Source: Anderseniella sp963698275 (GTDB taxonomy: Bacteria > Pseudomonadota > Alphaproteobacteria > Rhizobiales > Aestuariivirgaceae). Taken from it: DNA of 64,000 nucleotides. The notes beneath the pieces were generated by a model. That model was not told where the DNA came from. It did no database searches and was given only the letters and a program-made list of their open reading frames with translations. This document shows positions 18,156 to 27,193 of this stretch, piece after piece. The translations under genes were made by a program, and so were the position numbers. Within the stretch, counting starts at the first letter, position 1, and every line of letters starts with the position of its first letter. The stretch spans positions 682,001 through 746,000 of the forward strand of contig CAVOQE010000001.1 in NCBI GenBank assembly GCA_963698275.1, in the 5' to 3' direction.

Positions 18156-19033
18156 TGGGCATGTTCAAGTCATTCGGCGCCATTGTTGCTGCAGCGATTG
18201 CGTTTCTTGTGTGGACATCGGTATTTGTTGTCGACGAGAGAGAAAAAGCCCTGGTCACGCAACTGGGTGAAATCCAGCGGGAAATCAACGAGCCCGGCCT
18301 GTATTTCAAGCTGCCGTTCGTGCAGGAAGTGATTACCATCGAAGATCGTATCGTGTTCTTTGAAAGCCCGGACAAGGAAGTCCAGGTGGTGGACAGCCGG
18401 CGGTATGTCGTGGATACCGTCACCATGATCCGCGTGAACAATCCGCGCCTGTTCCGTGAAACCGTTGGCGCATCGCTTAACCGCGCCAAGGATCGTATTG
18501 AGACCCGCCTCGATGCAGCCCTTCGCCAGACCTATGGCCGTCGGTCATTTGATGCTGCTCTGTCGAAAGACCGTGCAGCCATGATGCGCGAAATTCGCGA
18601 TCAGGTTCGTCTCGAAGCTGAAGCGCTCGGCATCCAGGTGGTTGACGTGAAAATCCGCCGGACCGATCTGCTGGAGCAGGTGTTGAAAGATACCTATGCC
18701 CGCATGAACGCAGAGCGGTTTGCAGAAGCTGCAGAACTTCGCGCGATCGGTGAAGCACAGGCCACACGTATCAGGGCGGAAGCCGACCGGCAATCTGTCG
18801 AGCTGATGTCGAAGGCGCAGCGTGAGTCTGAAATTCTGCGTGGTGAAGGCGATGCAAACCGCAACAGGGTGTTCGCGGAGGCCTTTCAGCAGGATCCGGA
18901 ATTCTTCGCGTTTTATCGGTCCATGCAGGCTTACACAAAGAGCCTGTCGAACAGCGATACGACGCTGGTACTGAAGCCTGACTCCGAATTCTTCAAGTAT
19001 TTCGGTACTCAGCAGTCGGCGCCGGCGAATTAG
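18155..19033 (+). CDS. hflC: HflC, membrane protease modulator
   Basis: Partner of HflK, 292 residues. It has an N-terminal transmembrane helix (FGAIVAAAIAFLVWTSVFVV), the SPFH domain (VDEREKALVTQLGEIQREIN, GLYFKLPFVQEV) and a long charged helix rich in Ala/Glu/Arg. The ending FAFYRSMQAYTKSLSNSDTTLVLKPDSEFFKYF is the HflC signature. It overlaps hflK by one base at its start and the DUF2065 gene by one base at its end, so these three genes form a coupled operon. Confidence 0.95.
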   Translation: MGMFKSFGAIVAAAIAFLVWTSVFVVDEREKALVTQLGEIQREINEPGLYFKLPFVQEVITIEDRIVFFESPDKEVQVVDSRRYVVDTVTMIRVNNPRLFRETVGASLNRAKDRIETRLDAALRQTYGRRSFDAALSKDRAAMMREIRDQVRLEAEALGIQVVDVKIRRTDLLEQVLKDTYARMNAERFAEAAELRAIGEAQATRIRAEADRQSVELMSKAQRESEILRGEGDANRNRVFAEAFQQDPEFFAFYRSMQAYTKSLSNSDTTLVLKPDSEFFKYFGTQQSAPAN

Positions 19034-19227
19034 TGAGCGAGTTTGTTATGGCAATAGGGCTGGTCTTCGTTATCGAAGGCCTGCTTTATGCCATAGCACC
19101 CGGTCGTCTGAAGGACCTTGCCGAGATGGCGTCCCGGTTTTCAGAAGACACACTGCGTAATTTTGGCCTGGCCGCGATTTGTGTCGGCGTGCTGATTGTC
19201 TGGGTGGCCCGGAGTTTTCTGACATAG
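19033..19227 (+). CDS. DUF2065 family small membrane protein
   Basis: Protein of 64 residues with two hydrophobic segments (VMAIGLVFVIEGLLYAIAPG and FGLAAICVGVLIVWVARSFL) joined by a short charged loop, the DUF2065 pattern. It starts with a GTG overlapping the hflC stop (TAGTGAG). DUF2065 genes commonly follow hflC in alphaproteobacteria, which suggests a link with the HflKC complex, but no function is established. Confidence 0.85.
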   Translation: MSEFVMAIGLVFVIEGLLYAIAPGRLKDLAEMASRFSEDTLRNFGLAAICVGVLIVWVARSFLT

Positions 19228-19449
19228 GGCCCTGTTTTGACGGGTTTTCGGGCAAAGCCGGTGTCCAGTTTTTGCGGGAGTTGTTCTATGGGAAACAAGG
19301 TCACGCAATCGTTACGATCCGTGCTGGGTGGCACTTGCGTAAAACAGCTTATGATGTCCACAATCGGGTTCTAAAACTATCGTGCAGGTTCGCAACACTC
19401 TTAACGCGTCTGTGACGACAAGCATTCACTTCAGGAGAGTATCTACTCA

Positions 19450-20985
19450 ATGACCGGCAGAGCGAGAACGAAAGTAGCAGCACACAACGCCAACCTGGCA
19501 ATTCAGATACTGACGCGGGCGACATTGTTCGCCTTTGTTGTGCTGGCCATCTGGGCGGTTGGCATGCAGTCAGCACGCGCGCAGGGTCCTGCTCCCGTTG
19601 CTGATCTGGCCGAGCAACTGTCACCGGCGGTGGTCAACATCTCGACCAGTCAGAAAGTTACCGGTTCCGATGGCGTGCCGGTTCCAAACGTACCGGAGGG
19701 AACCCCGTTCAGGGAGTTTTTTGAAGAGTTTTTCAAGAAGCAGCAGGAACAGGGAGAAACACCGGGACAGCGCCCCAACCGGCCACGCAACGCCAATTCG
19801 CTGGGTTCGGGGTTTGTCATTGATGCAGGTGGTACGGTTATCACCAATAATCACGTTATTGACGGTGCTGACGAAATTGAAGTGATCTTCAACGACGGTC
19901 GGCGGCTGAAGGCCGAACTGGTCGGCAAGGATGCCAAGACCGATATCGCGGTTCTGAAGGTCAAATCCGACACGCCCCTGCCATTCGTTGAATTTGGCGA
20001 TTCGTCCGTACTGCGGGTGGGAGACTGGGTGATGGCAATCGGCAACCCGTTCGGCCTTGGCGGCACGGTTACCCTGGGCATCGTTTCGGCCATGAACCGC
20101 AACATCAACGCTGGCCCCTATGATGATTTCATCCAGACCGATGCATCGATCAACCGGGGCAATTCCGGCGGACCGCTGTTTTCGATGGATGGCAAGGTTG
20201 TCGGTGTGAACACTGCGATAATTTCGCCATCTGGCGGGTCCATCGGCATCGGATTTTCGGTGCCCAGTGCTACAGCGCGCAATGTCATCGACCAGTTGAT
20301 CAAGTTTGGCGAAACGCGGCGCGGCTGGCTGGGTGTGCGGATTCAGAACGTGACCGATGACCTTGCTGAAAGCCTCGGGCTGGACAAGGCCCACGGTGCT
20401 CTGGTGGCGGACGTGACCGCAACCAGCCCGGCCGAGCAAGCCGGCATCAAGGCTGGTGATGTGGTGGTGTCACTGGACGGCAAGGAAATGAAGGACAGCC
20501 GTCAGCTGTCCCGTGTTGTCGGACAGCTCGCGCCGGACACCACCGTCATGGTGGGTGTGCTTCGCAAGGGCAAGCCGATGGATATCGAGGTTACGCTGGG
20601 CCGGCTTGAAACCGGCGAAAAGCTGGTCCAGGCGGCAGACAGCAAGAAGGCTGCTGATGCGGCGGGCGCGGCCGAGATCGAAATCCTGGGCCTCAAGGTT
20701 GAGGAACTCAGCGATGAGCTGCGCACCAAGTTCAAGGTGCCGGAAAAGGTTGAGGGCGTGATTGTTGCCGAAGTTTCGGCAGATGGTGCTGCGGCCGACA
20801 AGCAGTTGCGGCCGGGCGATGTGATTGCCGAGGTCGGCGATGTCAAGGCATCCTCGCCGGCAGAGCTGTCCAAGGCAGTTGAAGCAGCGGTCAAGGCCGG
20901 TGACAACTCGATCCTGATGCTGGTATTGCGCGCCCAGCGCAATTTCGATCCGCACTTCATCGCCTTGCGCCTGAAGAAGAAATAG
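19450..20985 (+). CDS. degP: Do/HtrA family serine endopeptidase
   Basis: Periplasmic protease and chaperone for misfolded envelope proteins. A long N-terminal signal segment (residues 20-44, ending SARAQ) precedes the trypsin-like domain with triad His135 (TNNHVID), Asp165 (KTDIAVLK) and Ser239 (RGNSGGPL). Two PDZ domains follow, at about residues 290-385 (RRGWLGVRIQNV...) and 410-510 (EILGLKVEEL...). It has 511 residues. AGGAGAG precedes the ATG. It lies 222 bases after the HflKC cluster and ends in a strong terminator. Confidence 0.95.
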   Translation: MTGRARTKVAAHNANLAIQILTRATLFAFVVLAIWAVGMQSARAQGPAPVADLAEQLSPAVVNISTSQKVTGSDGVPVPNVPEGTPFREFFEEFFKKQQEQGETPGQRPNRPRNANSLGSGFVIDAGGTVITNNHVIDGADEIEVIFNDGRRLKAELVGKDAKTDIAVLKVKSDTPLPFVEFGDSSVLRVGDWVMAIGNPFGLGGTVTLGIVSAMNRNINAGPYDDFIQTDASINRGNSGGPLFSMDGKVVGVNTAIISPSGGSIGIGFSVPSATARNVIDQLIKFGETRRGWLGVRIQNVTDDLAESLGLDKAHGALVADVTATSPAEQAGIKAGDVVVSLDGKEMKDSRQLSRVVGQLAPDTTVMVGVLRKGKPMDIEVTLGRLETGEKLVQAADSKKAADAAGAAEIEILGLKVEELSDELRTKFKVPEKVEGVIVAEVSADGAAADKQLRPGDVIAEVGDVKASSPAELSKAVEAAVKAGDNSILMLVLRAQRNFDPHFIALRLKKK

Positions 20986-21012
20986 CGCGGTATACAGGTT
21001 CACGACTTACAG

Positions 21013-21045
21013 CGGCCAGGCATATTTCCTGGCCGTTTTTATTTT
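21013..21045 (+). terminator. Rho-independent terminator after degP
   Basis: CGGCCAGG-catattt-CCTGGCCG is a perfect 8-base GC-rich stem followed by TTTTTATTTT. It sits between degP and the convergent serB end. Confidence 0.92.
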
Positions 21046-21049
21046 ATCT

Positions 21050-21952
21050 TCAGTGGTGACGGGCAAACTCATCGCGGGTGAAGCCCTGCAGGTAGAGCAG
21101 GGCGGTCAGGTCGCCATGGTCGATCTGAATGTCCACTTCCTGCTTTACTGCGGGTTTGGCATGAAGTGCCACGCCGATGCCGGCCGTCTGCAGCATGGGG
21201 ATGTCATTGGCCCCGTCACCAACCGCCATGGCCTCATCCATTGAAAACCCGAATGTCCCGGTGATGCGCTGCAAGGCGGCAACCTTGGCGTCGCGGCCCA
21301 GAATGGGGGAGGCCACTTCGCCGGTCAGCAGGTTGTCCCTGATGATCAGCTCATTGGCCTGGTGCTCGTGAAACCCCAGTTCGGCGCCGACATAGGCGGT
21401 GAAATGAGTAAAACCGCCTGAAATCAGCGCGCAATAGGCGCTGTTCTGGCGCATTGTCGCAATCAGTTCGCGACCGCCGGCCATGAAGCTGATGCGGGCC
21501 GCAATAACCTCGCCGATGACACCGGACGGCAGGCCTTTCAGGGCTGCAACGCGTTCGCGCAAGGCATCTTCAAAATCCAGCTCCCCGTTCATGGCCTGAA
21601 CGGTTATCGCCTTCACCGCCTCTCCTGCGCCGGCAGCATCGGCCAGTTCGTCAATGCACTCCTGTTCGATCATGGTGGAGTCCATGTCCGCGATGAGCAG
21701 TTTCTTGCGCTGGTTTGTGGCCGGTATGATATTAACGTCAACCGGCCACCTGGCTGCCGCCTTACGGACCGTGCGCAGGACATCATCGGGTTTTCTGTCA
21801 AATTCCACCTGCCAGGCGGTTTTTTCGTGCAGCCACCGGCCGGTATCCAGCTCTGCACCGAGCTTTTCCATCAGCTTGCAGGCAGCATTGATGTGCTTTG
21901 TCTGCAATGGGGACTTTTGCGAACCGGCAATCAGCGATAGGACATGGGACAT
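21050..21952 (-). CDS. serB: Phosphoserine phosphatase
   Basis: HAD-family enzyme that removes phosphate from O-phosphoserine in the last step of serine synthesis. It has 300 residues: an N-terminal ACT-like part and then the HAD domain with DMDST at 89-93 (nucleophile Asp89, acid Asp91), ALISGGFTHFTAYV (motif II) and the end loop AVGDGANDIPML. The start ATG at 21952 interlocks with the divergent miaA start at 21951 (the shared sequence is CATG), leaving no intergenic space. The frame is open further upstream but that part is antisense to miaA. Confidence 0.93.
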   Translation of the reverse strand: MSHVLSLIAGSQKSPLQTKHINAACKLMEKLGAELDTGRWLHEKTAWQVEFDRKPDDVLRTVRKAAARWPVDVNIIPATNQRKKLLIADMDSTMIEQECIDELADAAGAGEAVKAITVQAMNGELDFEDALRERVAALKGLPSGVIGEVIAARISFMAGGRELIATMRQNSAYCALISGGFTHFTAYVGAELGFHEHQANELIIRDNLLTGEVASPILGRDAKVAALQRITGTFGFSMDEAMAVGDGANDIPMLQTAGIGVALHAKPAVKQEVDIQIDHGDLTALLYLQGFTRDEFARHH

Positions 21953-22871
21953 GGGGAATACTCGATTGAAAACCGCCATCCTTATTGCAGGCCCGACTGC
22001 CAGCGGCAAGTCGGCAGTGGCCATGGACGTTGCCGAGCGTCTGAATGGTGTCGTGATCAACGCGGATGCCATGCAGTTGTACACGGAACTGGATGTGCTG
22101 ACGTCGCGGCCGTCACGCGCGGACGAAGCCAGAGTTCCGCACAGGCTGTTCGGGTGTGCGCGCGCGAGTGAGGCGTGGTCGGCGGCACGGTGGCTTGAAG
22201 CAGCGAGCGCGGAAGTTTCAGCGGCCTGGCAGGCGGGGATGGTTCCGGTGATTGCCGGAGGCACGGGGTTGTATTTCAAGGTGCTGGAGGAGGGGCTATC
22301 GCCGGTACCTGCCGTGCCGGACGATATCCGTGATCACTGGCGCGTACGACTGCAGCGTGAAGGACCTGTAGTGCTGCACGCTGAACTGGCCCGGACTGCG
22401 GCTGATGACGCCGCCCGCATCAAACCGGCAGATGGACAGCGCATCGTACGGGCACTGGAGGTGCTGCAGGCAACCGGCAAACCGCTCGGCGATCATTTCG
22501 CAGCAGCAAGGCAGGCCTCAGTGCTAGCGAACGCTGAGGTGCGGCGGGTAGCTCTGATGCCGCCGAGGGAAGAATTGTACAGGTCCTGCGATGCCCGGTT
22601 TCACGCGATGCTTGATTGTGGTGCAACGGGCGAAGTTGAACGGTTGGCGGCGCTGAACCTTGCCCTGGACCTGCCGGCCATGAAAGCCATCGGCGTTCAG
22701 GCACTGGCAGCTCACCTTGCCGGTGAAATGCTGCTGAAAGATGCAATCGCGCTGGCGCAAAGGCAAACCCGCAACTATGCCAAGCGGCAGATGACCTGGA
22801 TTCGAAACCAGATGACGGACTGGCCAACGGTTGAAACCCCGCAGCAGGCAATCGAGGTGCTGATCAAATGA
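21951..22871 (+). CDS. miaA: tRNA dimethylallyltransferase
   Basis: Adds the dimethylallyl group to adenosine 37 of tRNAs reading UNN codons. The P-loop IAGPTASGKSA lies near residue 12, and INADAMQLYTELDVLTSRPS, GGTGLYFKVL, AIGVQAL and RQTRNYAKRQMTWIRNQ are MiaA hallmarks. The protein has 306 residues with the ATG at 21951; a TTG at 21966 has a better-placed GGGGAA and gives the compact start MKTAILIAGPT. The open frame further upstream (to 21654) runs antisense to serB and is not coding. It overlaps the next gene by 4 bases. Confidence 0.94.
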   Translation: MGNTRLKTAILIAGPTASGKSAVAMDVAERLNGVVINADAMQLYTELDVLTSRPSRADEARVPHRLFGCARASEAWSAARWLEAASAEVSAAWQAGMVPVIAGGTGLYFKVLEEGLSPVPAVPDDIRDHWRVRLQREGPVVLHAELARTAADDAARIKPADGQRIVRALEVLQATGKPLGDHFAAARQASVLANAEVRRVALMPPREELYRSCDARFHAMLDCGATGEVERLAALNLALDLPAMKAIGVQALAAHLAGEMLLKDAIALAQRQTRNYAKRQMTWIRNQMTDWPTVETPQQAIEVLIK

Positions 22872-23416
22872 GTCCTGACCTCAAGATTGTTGACGCCGGT
22901 CCGGGTGATGCCGAGGCGTTAGCTCGGGTGCACGCACAAAGCTGGAAGGCAACCTATCGTGGTATCCTGCCGGACACCTATCTGGACAGCGAGGTTGATG
23001 GCGAGCGCGCCCGGTACTGGCGTACAGCACTGGCCACCACCCGGTACCCGATTGTGAAACTGGCCTGTGAGGCTGGAGCAGTCGTGGGGCTGATTGCCCT
23101 GCATGACGATCCTGAAGACCAAGGCTATGACTTCACCATCGAGCACTTGCATCTTTTGCCTGAAAGCAAAGGCCGCGGTCTTGGCCGGACACTGATGAAA
23201 GAAGCAGCGATGGCTGCGCAGGCCAGTGGTGCCGACAGCATCTGCCTGTGGGTGTTTGAGGACAATTCAGCGGCAATCGGCTTTTACCAGCGGCTCGGCG
23301 GTGTGACCGACGCTCATGGCACCGACAAGTTTGCCGGTGGCGATGCACCGGACAGGCGCATAGGCTGGCACGACCTGGGCGCGTTGATTGCCCGGTGTGG
23401 AGGGCAGGTGACATGA
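22868..23416 (+). CDS. GNAT family N-acetyltransferase
   Basis: Acyl-CoA transferase of 182 residues. LKIVDAGPGDAEALARVHAQSWKATYRGILPDTYL is the N-terminal pattern shared with many streptothricin- and RimI-like GNATs, and LLPESKGRGLGRTLMKEAA is the CoA-binding loop. The end DNSAAIGFYQRLGG is also typical. The acceptor is unknown. It overlaps miaA by 4 bases and the M81 peptidase gene by 4 bases, so the three are one transcription unit. Confidence 0.88.
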   Translation: MSPDLKIVDAGPGDAEALARVHAQSWKATYRGILPDTYLDSEVDGERARYWRTALATTRYPIVKLACEAGAVVGLIALHDDPEDQGYDFTIEHLHLLPESKGRGLGRTLMKEAAMAAQASGADSICLWVFEDNSAAIGFYQRLGGVTDAHGTDKFAGGDAPDRRIGWHDLGALIARCGGQVT

Positions 23417-24924
23417 CACGCAAGGTTCTGCTGGCAGAGATCATGCACGAGACCAATACCTTTAACCGGCTTGCCACGGTGAAGGCCGATTTCGAAACCC
23501 GCTACTGGCATGAAGGAATGCAGGCGGCGTCTGCACTCGCCGGCACCAATACCGAGATCGCCGGTTTCATCGAGGCGGCGCAGAATTATGACTGGTTGCT
23601 GGAAATTCCGCTTGCTGCATCTGCCAGTCCGTCGGGACCGATGGCTGCAGCCGACTGGGATCGTGTGAAGCAGCTGATCCTTGAACCCCTTCAGGCAGGA
23701 CAACAGTTTGATGCGGTTGCACTGGTCCTGCATGGTTCGATGGTCACCGAGACCACGCTTGATGCGGAAGGCGATCTGCTGCGGGAGGTGCGGGCGCTGG
23801 CCGGCGCAGATACTTTGATCGCGGTGACACTTGACATGCATGCCAATGTATCACCGGCCATGATCGAAGCGGCTGACATGATGATGGCCTATCGCACCTA
23901 TCCGCATGTGGATCAGCGTGAACGCGCGCTGCACATGGCACGCCTGATGGAAGATGTCCTGCAGGGCGCGCCACGACCGGAACTGGTCATGGCGCGCATG
24001 CCGATGATGGATGCAGCCAATCACGGCCAGACGGCGGACGGACAACCAATGCCGGCATTGCTGAAACTGGCAGAAACGGTGGAGGGTCGCGACGGCATCA
24101 TGTGTGCCTCGATCCAGATCGGATTTCCATGGTCGGACGTGCCCGACATTGGCCCCAATGTGGTTGTGACGGCGACCGACGACCGGCAGGCACGCGTCGT
24201 GGCAGCGGAACTCATGCAGGCGGTGTGGCAAAGCCGCCATGACACACAGCTTGAGTTTGCCTCACCGGCTGAGGCCATGGCGCTGGCCAAACGCGGCAAG
24301 GCCGGGGACAAGCCGCTTGTTCTGGCGGATTTTGCCGACAACCCGGCAGGCGGTGCCTATGGTGACAGTCCCAACCTGCTGCGCGCCATGATTGCAGACG
24401 GGCTGGAGCGGGCAGCCTTTGCTACGATAAGTGATCCGGCCAGTGTTGAACGGGCCGCAAAAGCCGGTGTGGGCGCAAAGGTTCAGCTCTCACTGGGTGG
24501 CAAGGGGGCGCCGGACCTGACGCCGCCTCTGGAGGTCGAGGCAGAGGTGGTCAACCTGACGGATGGCGAATTCATCTGCGCCGGCCCCATGTGGCAGGGT
24601 GTGACGTTTTCCATGGGGACAACGGCGGTGGTGCGGATTGGCGGAATCGAGGTGATTGTCTCCTCGGTGCCAACGGCCGTCATGGATCTGAACGTGTTCA
24701 GGTCAGTTGGTATAAATCCGCAGGAAATGGCTACAATCGGCCTGAAAAGCCGTAACCATTTCAAGGCAGCCTATGGCCCGATTGCCCGTGAAACCCTGTT
24801 GGTTGATGCCGGTGGCATTGCGTCCATGCGGTTGCAGGAGTTGACCTATCGGAACATTCCAAGGCCGATATGGCCTCTTGAAAATTCAGCATTTGTTAAG
24901 GATTTGCTCACAATGCAGCCATAG
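23413..24924 (+). CDS. M81 family metallopeptidase (MlrC-like)
   Basis: Protein of 503 residues of the M81/MlrC family, named after microcystinase C. The N-terminal domain has the zinc-binding motifs EIMHETNTF and TLDMHANVSP and the segment LVLHGSMVTE; the C-terminal domain contains GDSPNLLRAMI and NHFKAAYGP. Family members outside toxin degraders have unknown substrates, possibly small peptides or amidated compounds, and microcystin degradation should not be assumed. The ATG at 23413 overlaps the GNAT stop (ATGA). Confidence 0.88.
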   Translation: MTRKVLLAEIMHETNTFNRLATVKADFETRYWHEGMQAASALAGTNTEIAGFIEAAQNYDWLLEIPLAASASPSGPMAAADWDRVKQLILEPLQAGQQFDAVALVLHGSMVTETTLDAEGDLLREVRALAGADTLIAVTLDMHANVSPAMIEAADMMMAYRTYPHVDQRERALHMARLMEDVLQGAPRPELVMARMPMMDAANHGQTADGQPMPALLKLAETVEGRDGIMCASIQIGFPWSDVPDIGPNVVVTATDDRQARVVAAELMQAVWQSRHDTQLEFASPAEAMALAKRGKAGDKPLVLADFADNPAGGAYGDSPNLLRAMIADGLERAAFATISDPASVERAAKAGVGAKVQLSLGGKGAPDLTPPLEVEAEVVNLTDGEFICAGPMWQGVTFSMGTTAVVRIGGIEVIVSSVPTAVMDLNVFRSVGINPQEMATIGLKSRNHFKAAYGPIARETLLVDAGGIASMRLQELTYRNIPRPIWPLENSAFVKDLLTMQP

Positions 24925-24978
24925 AATCCCGGTATTCCCGATAGCTATAGGGGCATTTCCACCGGAGGAGGGGAAATC

Positions 24979-25494
24979 GTGTATTCTACAGTTCTGAAAT
25001 CTTTAGTCGTTGCGGCACTTGGTGCCACTGTATTCATGACAACCATTGATACCGCGTCGGCCCGGGATGGCCGCTGTCATCGTGAAGCAAAGCGCTATGC
25101 AGACAGCCGCATTGACCGTGGCGAGTCTGCACTCGGTACCGCCGTTGGCGGAGCTGCCATCGGTGCCATAATCGGCGGTGTGCTTGGCGGCGGCAAGGGA
25201 GCCGGCAAGGGTGCCATCATCGGCGGTTCCACCGGGGCTGTCGGCAGTGCGGTTGGCACAGCCGGGCCATGGCAGCGCCACTATGACCGTGCCTATGACG
25301 ATTGTATTGATCAATACGAACCTGTCCGTGCGCCGGTGCGTGAAGAACCGGTCAGACTCTACAACGATGATGCAATCGAACCCTGGACAGACGAGTGGTT
25401 CGACTATTGCCGCGCCAGGTACCGTTCGTTCAATGCGCGATCCGGTACCTATACCGGCTATGACGGCATCAAGTATTTCTGTCAGGCTCAGTAA
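24979..25494 (+). CDS. BA14K family secreted protein with glycine zipper
   Basis: Envelope protein of 171 residues. A signal peptide (LVVAALGATVFMTTIDTASA) is followed by a glycine-zipper stretch (TAVGGAAIGAIIGGVLGGGKGAGKGAIIGG) and by the BA14K module (WFDYCRARYRSFNARSGTYTGYDGIKYFC). It begins with GTG behind a very strong GGAGGAGGGG site. BA14K proteins are known from Brucella and relatives as immunoreactive surface proteins with lectin-like activity. The strong ribosome-binding site and terminator suggest high expression. Confidence 0.88.
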   Translation: MYSTVLKSLVVAALGATVFMTTIDTASARDGRCHREAKRYADSRIDRGESALGTAVGGAAIGAIIGGVLGGGKGAGKGAIIGGSTGAVGSAVGTAGPWQRHYDRAYDDCIDQYEPVRAPVREEPVRLYNDDAIEPWTDEWFDYCRARYRSFNARSGTYTGYDGIKYFCQAQ

Positions 25495-25524
25495 GCCCCA
25501 CCGGCAGTCAGTATTGAGCTTTCG

Positions 25525-25556
25525 CGGCGGTCAGGAAAACCTGGCCGCCGTTTTTT
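25525..25556 (+). terminator. Rho-independent terminator after the BA14K gene
   Basis: CGGCGGTCAGG-aaaa-CCTGGCCGCCG forms an 11-base stem (one G-T pair) followed by six T residues, 30 bases after the stop codon. Confidence 0.92.
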
Positions 25557-25563
25557 GTATCGC

Positions 25564-26034
25564 TCAATAAGGTGTGCCGTCCTTGCGGGTAAACTGTACG
25601 TGTTTGTAGCGGTTCGCCTTGCAGTGCAGATCGACATCGGGGTAATTGCCCTCGTCACGATCATCGCGGCTGCCCACCTCCAGAATGGTTGCCGTCCTGG
25701 CAGACCTGTTTTCTATGCAGTGACCATCCTCCACACCGGCGGCAAATCCGGCGCACATGCCCTTGGTCAGAACCTGTGATCCACTGCCGGTGACCAGCGT
25801 CACTTCGCCGTCCAGCACATAGACGAATTCATCCTCATGCGAATGCCAGTGCCTCAGCGATGTAGCGCTGTCGGGGTCCAGTTCGGTGATGTTGACCCCG
25901 AACTGGACCAGGCCCAGTGCGCTGGTCAGCATTTTCTTTGCCCGTCCTGCGGTCGATACATTGAAGGGCGCGGGATATCCGGATCCGACCTTTGCCTCAA
26001 TCAGGGCTGGGTCAAGGGCGGGAGCTTTCAGCAT
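25564..26034 (-). CDS. Cupin domain protein
   Basis: Small beta-barrel protein of 156 residues. The first cupin motif is SLRHWHSHEDEFVYVLDGEVTLV, with two His and one Glu as metal ligands, and the second lies around GFAAGVEDGHCIENRS. Function is open; such proteins include sugar isomerases, dioxygenases and binding proteins. The ATG at 26034 has GGAG upstream. It is transcribed towards the BA14K terminator and is followed upstream by a LuxR-type regulator on the same strand. Confidence 0.82.
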   Translation of the reverse strand: MLKAPALDPALIEAKVGSGYPAPFNVSTAGRAKKMLTSALGLVQFGVNITELDPDSATSLRHWHSHEDEFVYVLDGEVTLVTGSGSQVLTKGMCAGFAAGVEDGHCIENRSARTATILEVGSRDDRDEGNYPDVDLHCKANRYKHVQFTRKDGTPY

Positions 26035-26230
26035 GGCAATCTCCATTGCGGTAATCTTGGTGCAATTTGGTGATGTTACACGATTGGACCGGCATGCTAG
26101 TAGGATACAGGCATGGATGCACAGTTTTCAGGTGTATCGTCTCTGATACCGCCGAGGCGGCAGTGCGGTGGATAATTGGTCGGCACCGAGTTTGCTGCTG
26201 CTTTCGAAATCAACGAGTGCGGTCAGTGCT

Positions 26231-27040
26231 TCATTGATCAACCGGGACATTGTCTGACAGTGCCTGGATGAATTGTGAAAATAGCTCTCCTTGCGAATTG
26301 ATACCCAGCTTGGCGTAGATGTTTTTTCGATGGATACGGACGGTACCTGGTGAGATCTCCAGAATCTTACCTATTGCGTCTGATGAATATCCCTTGAGCA
26401 CAAACTCCACGACTTCGCGCTCGCGAAGGGTCAGGACGCTCTTTCCGAAGTTGCGAAACGCAAACTCGATATGGCGCTGGATTCCCGACCTGCCGTCAGG
26501 TTCCGCATCGGTTGAAAAACGGCGGTGCAAATCCTGCCAGTGCCGCCCGGCGAGAGCGCGCACAACCGGCTCACATGCCTGCAGTTCCCTGAATTCTCGA
26601 GCGCTGAATTGCGGAGACTGATCAGCCCTCATGAGGGATACCACAGCGGTGACGTCACCTGGCAGATGGATGAAAAACCCGATCTCTTCAGACAAACCGG
26701 TTTGCACATAATACGACCGGAAATACTCGGCTTGATAGAACCGGTCCGGTGCCAGGTCCCTCAGGCGATACAGCCCTTCACGATCCGGGTCATTGCAGGC
26801 AAGGAAGAATGGATCCAGCATGTAAGGACCTTCCTGATAGGCCGATACGAAAACCCGTCTCTTGCTCAGCGGAAAATCATCAAACAGATCCAGCGGTCGA
26901 GCATCGCCGCAATAGGCAAACATCACTGAATAGTCGAATGTCGTCACACTTCCCAGCGCGCTCACCAGGCACTGTGGGAAGGTTGGGGTCGTGAGGGCGT
27001 CAATGGCATCCGCGACCAGGGAGTTCCAGTTTGCGCTCAC
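26231..27040 (-). CDS. LuxR family transcriptional regulator
   Basis: DNA-binding regulator of 269 residues. The C-terminal LuxR helix-turn-helix is clear (SVLTLREREVVEFVLKGYSSDAIGKILEISPGTVRIHRKNIYAKLGI). The N-terminal 180 residues have no receiver motif and lack the tryptophans and aspartate usual in acyl-homoserine-lactone receptors, so it is a solo regulator with an unknown signal. It is divergent from the potABCD-like operon with a 153-base shared region, so it probably controls that transporter. Confidence 0.88.
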   Translation of the reverse strand: MSANWNSLVADAIDALTTPTFPQCLVSALGSVTTFDYSVMFAYCGDARPLDLFDDFPLSKRRVFVSAYQEGPYMLDPFFLACNDPDREGLYRLRDLAPDRFYQAEYFRSYYVQTGLSEEIGFFIHLPGDVTAVVSLMRADQSPQFSAREFRELQACEPVVRALAGRHWQDLHRRFSTDAEPDGRSGIQRHIEFAFRNFGKSVLTLREREVVEFVLKGYSSDAIGKILEISPGTVRIHRKNIYAKLGINSQGELFSQFIQALSDNVPVDQ

Positions 27041-27075
27041 CCGCTCGAACTCGCGTCACGACTATAACATTTGGG

Positions 27076-27093
27076 ATATGTACCAGAGCATAT
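27076..27093. promoter_or_regulatory. Inverted repeat between the LuxR regulator and the transporter operon
   Basis: ATATG-taccagag-CATAT is a 5-base inverted repeat with an 8-base spacer, 101 bases before the transporter ATPase start. A possible operator of the divergent LuxR-type regulator; inferred from position and symmetry only. Confidence 0.3.
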
Positions 27094-27193
27094 ATACATC
27101 AAACCGAAGAACTCGCTAGCCTGTTGCTATTCAGGGGCTATACCATGAATGGAGAAAATGCCTCAAGAATTGCATTTTGTAGGATAGAGGTTT

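Noticed and set aside
23413..24924. Microcystin-degradation gene
   Set aside because: The MlrC family is much broader than microcystin degraders and no mlrA, mlrB or mlrD gene is nearby.
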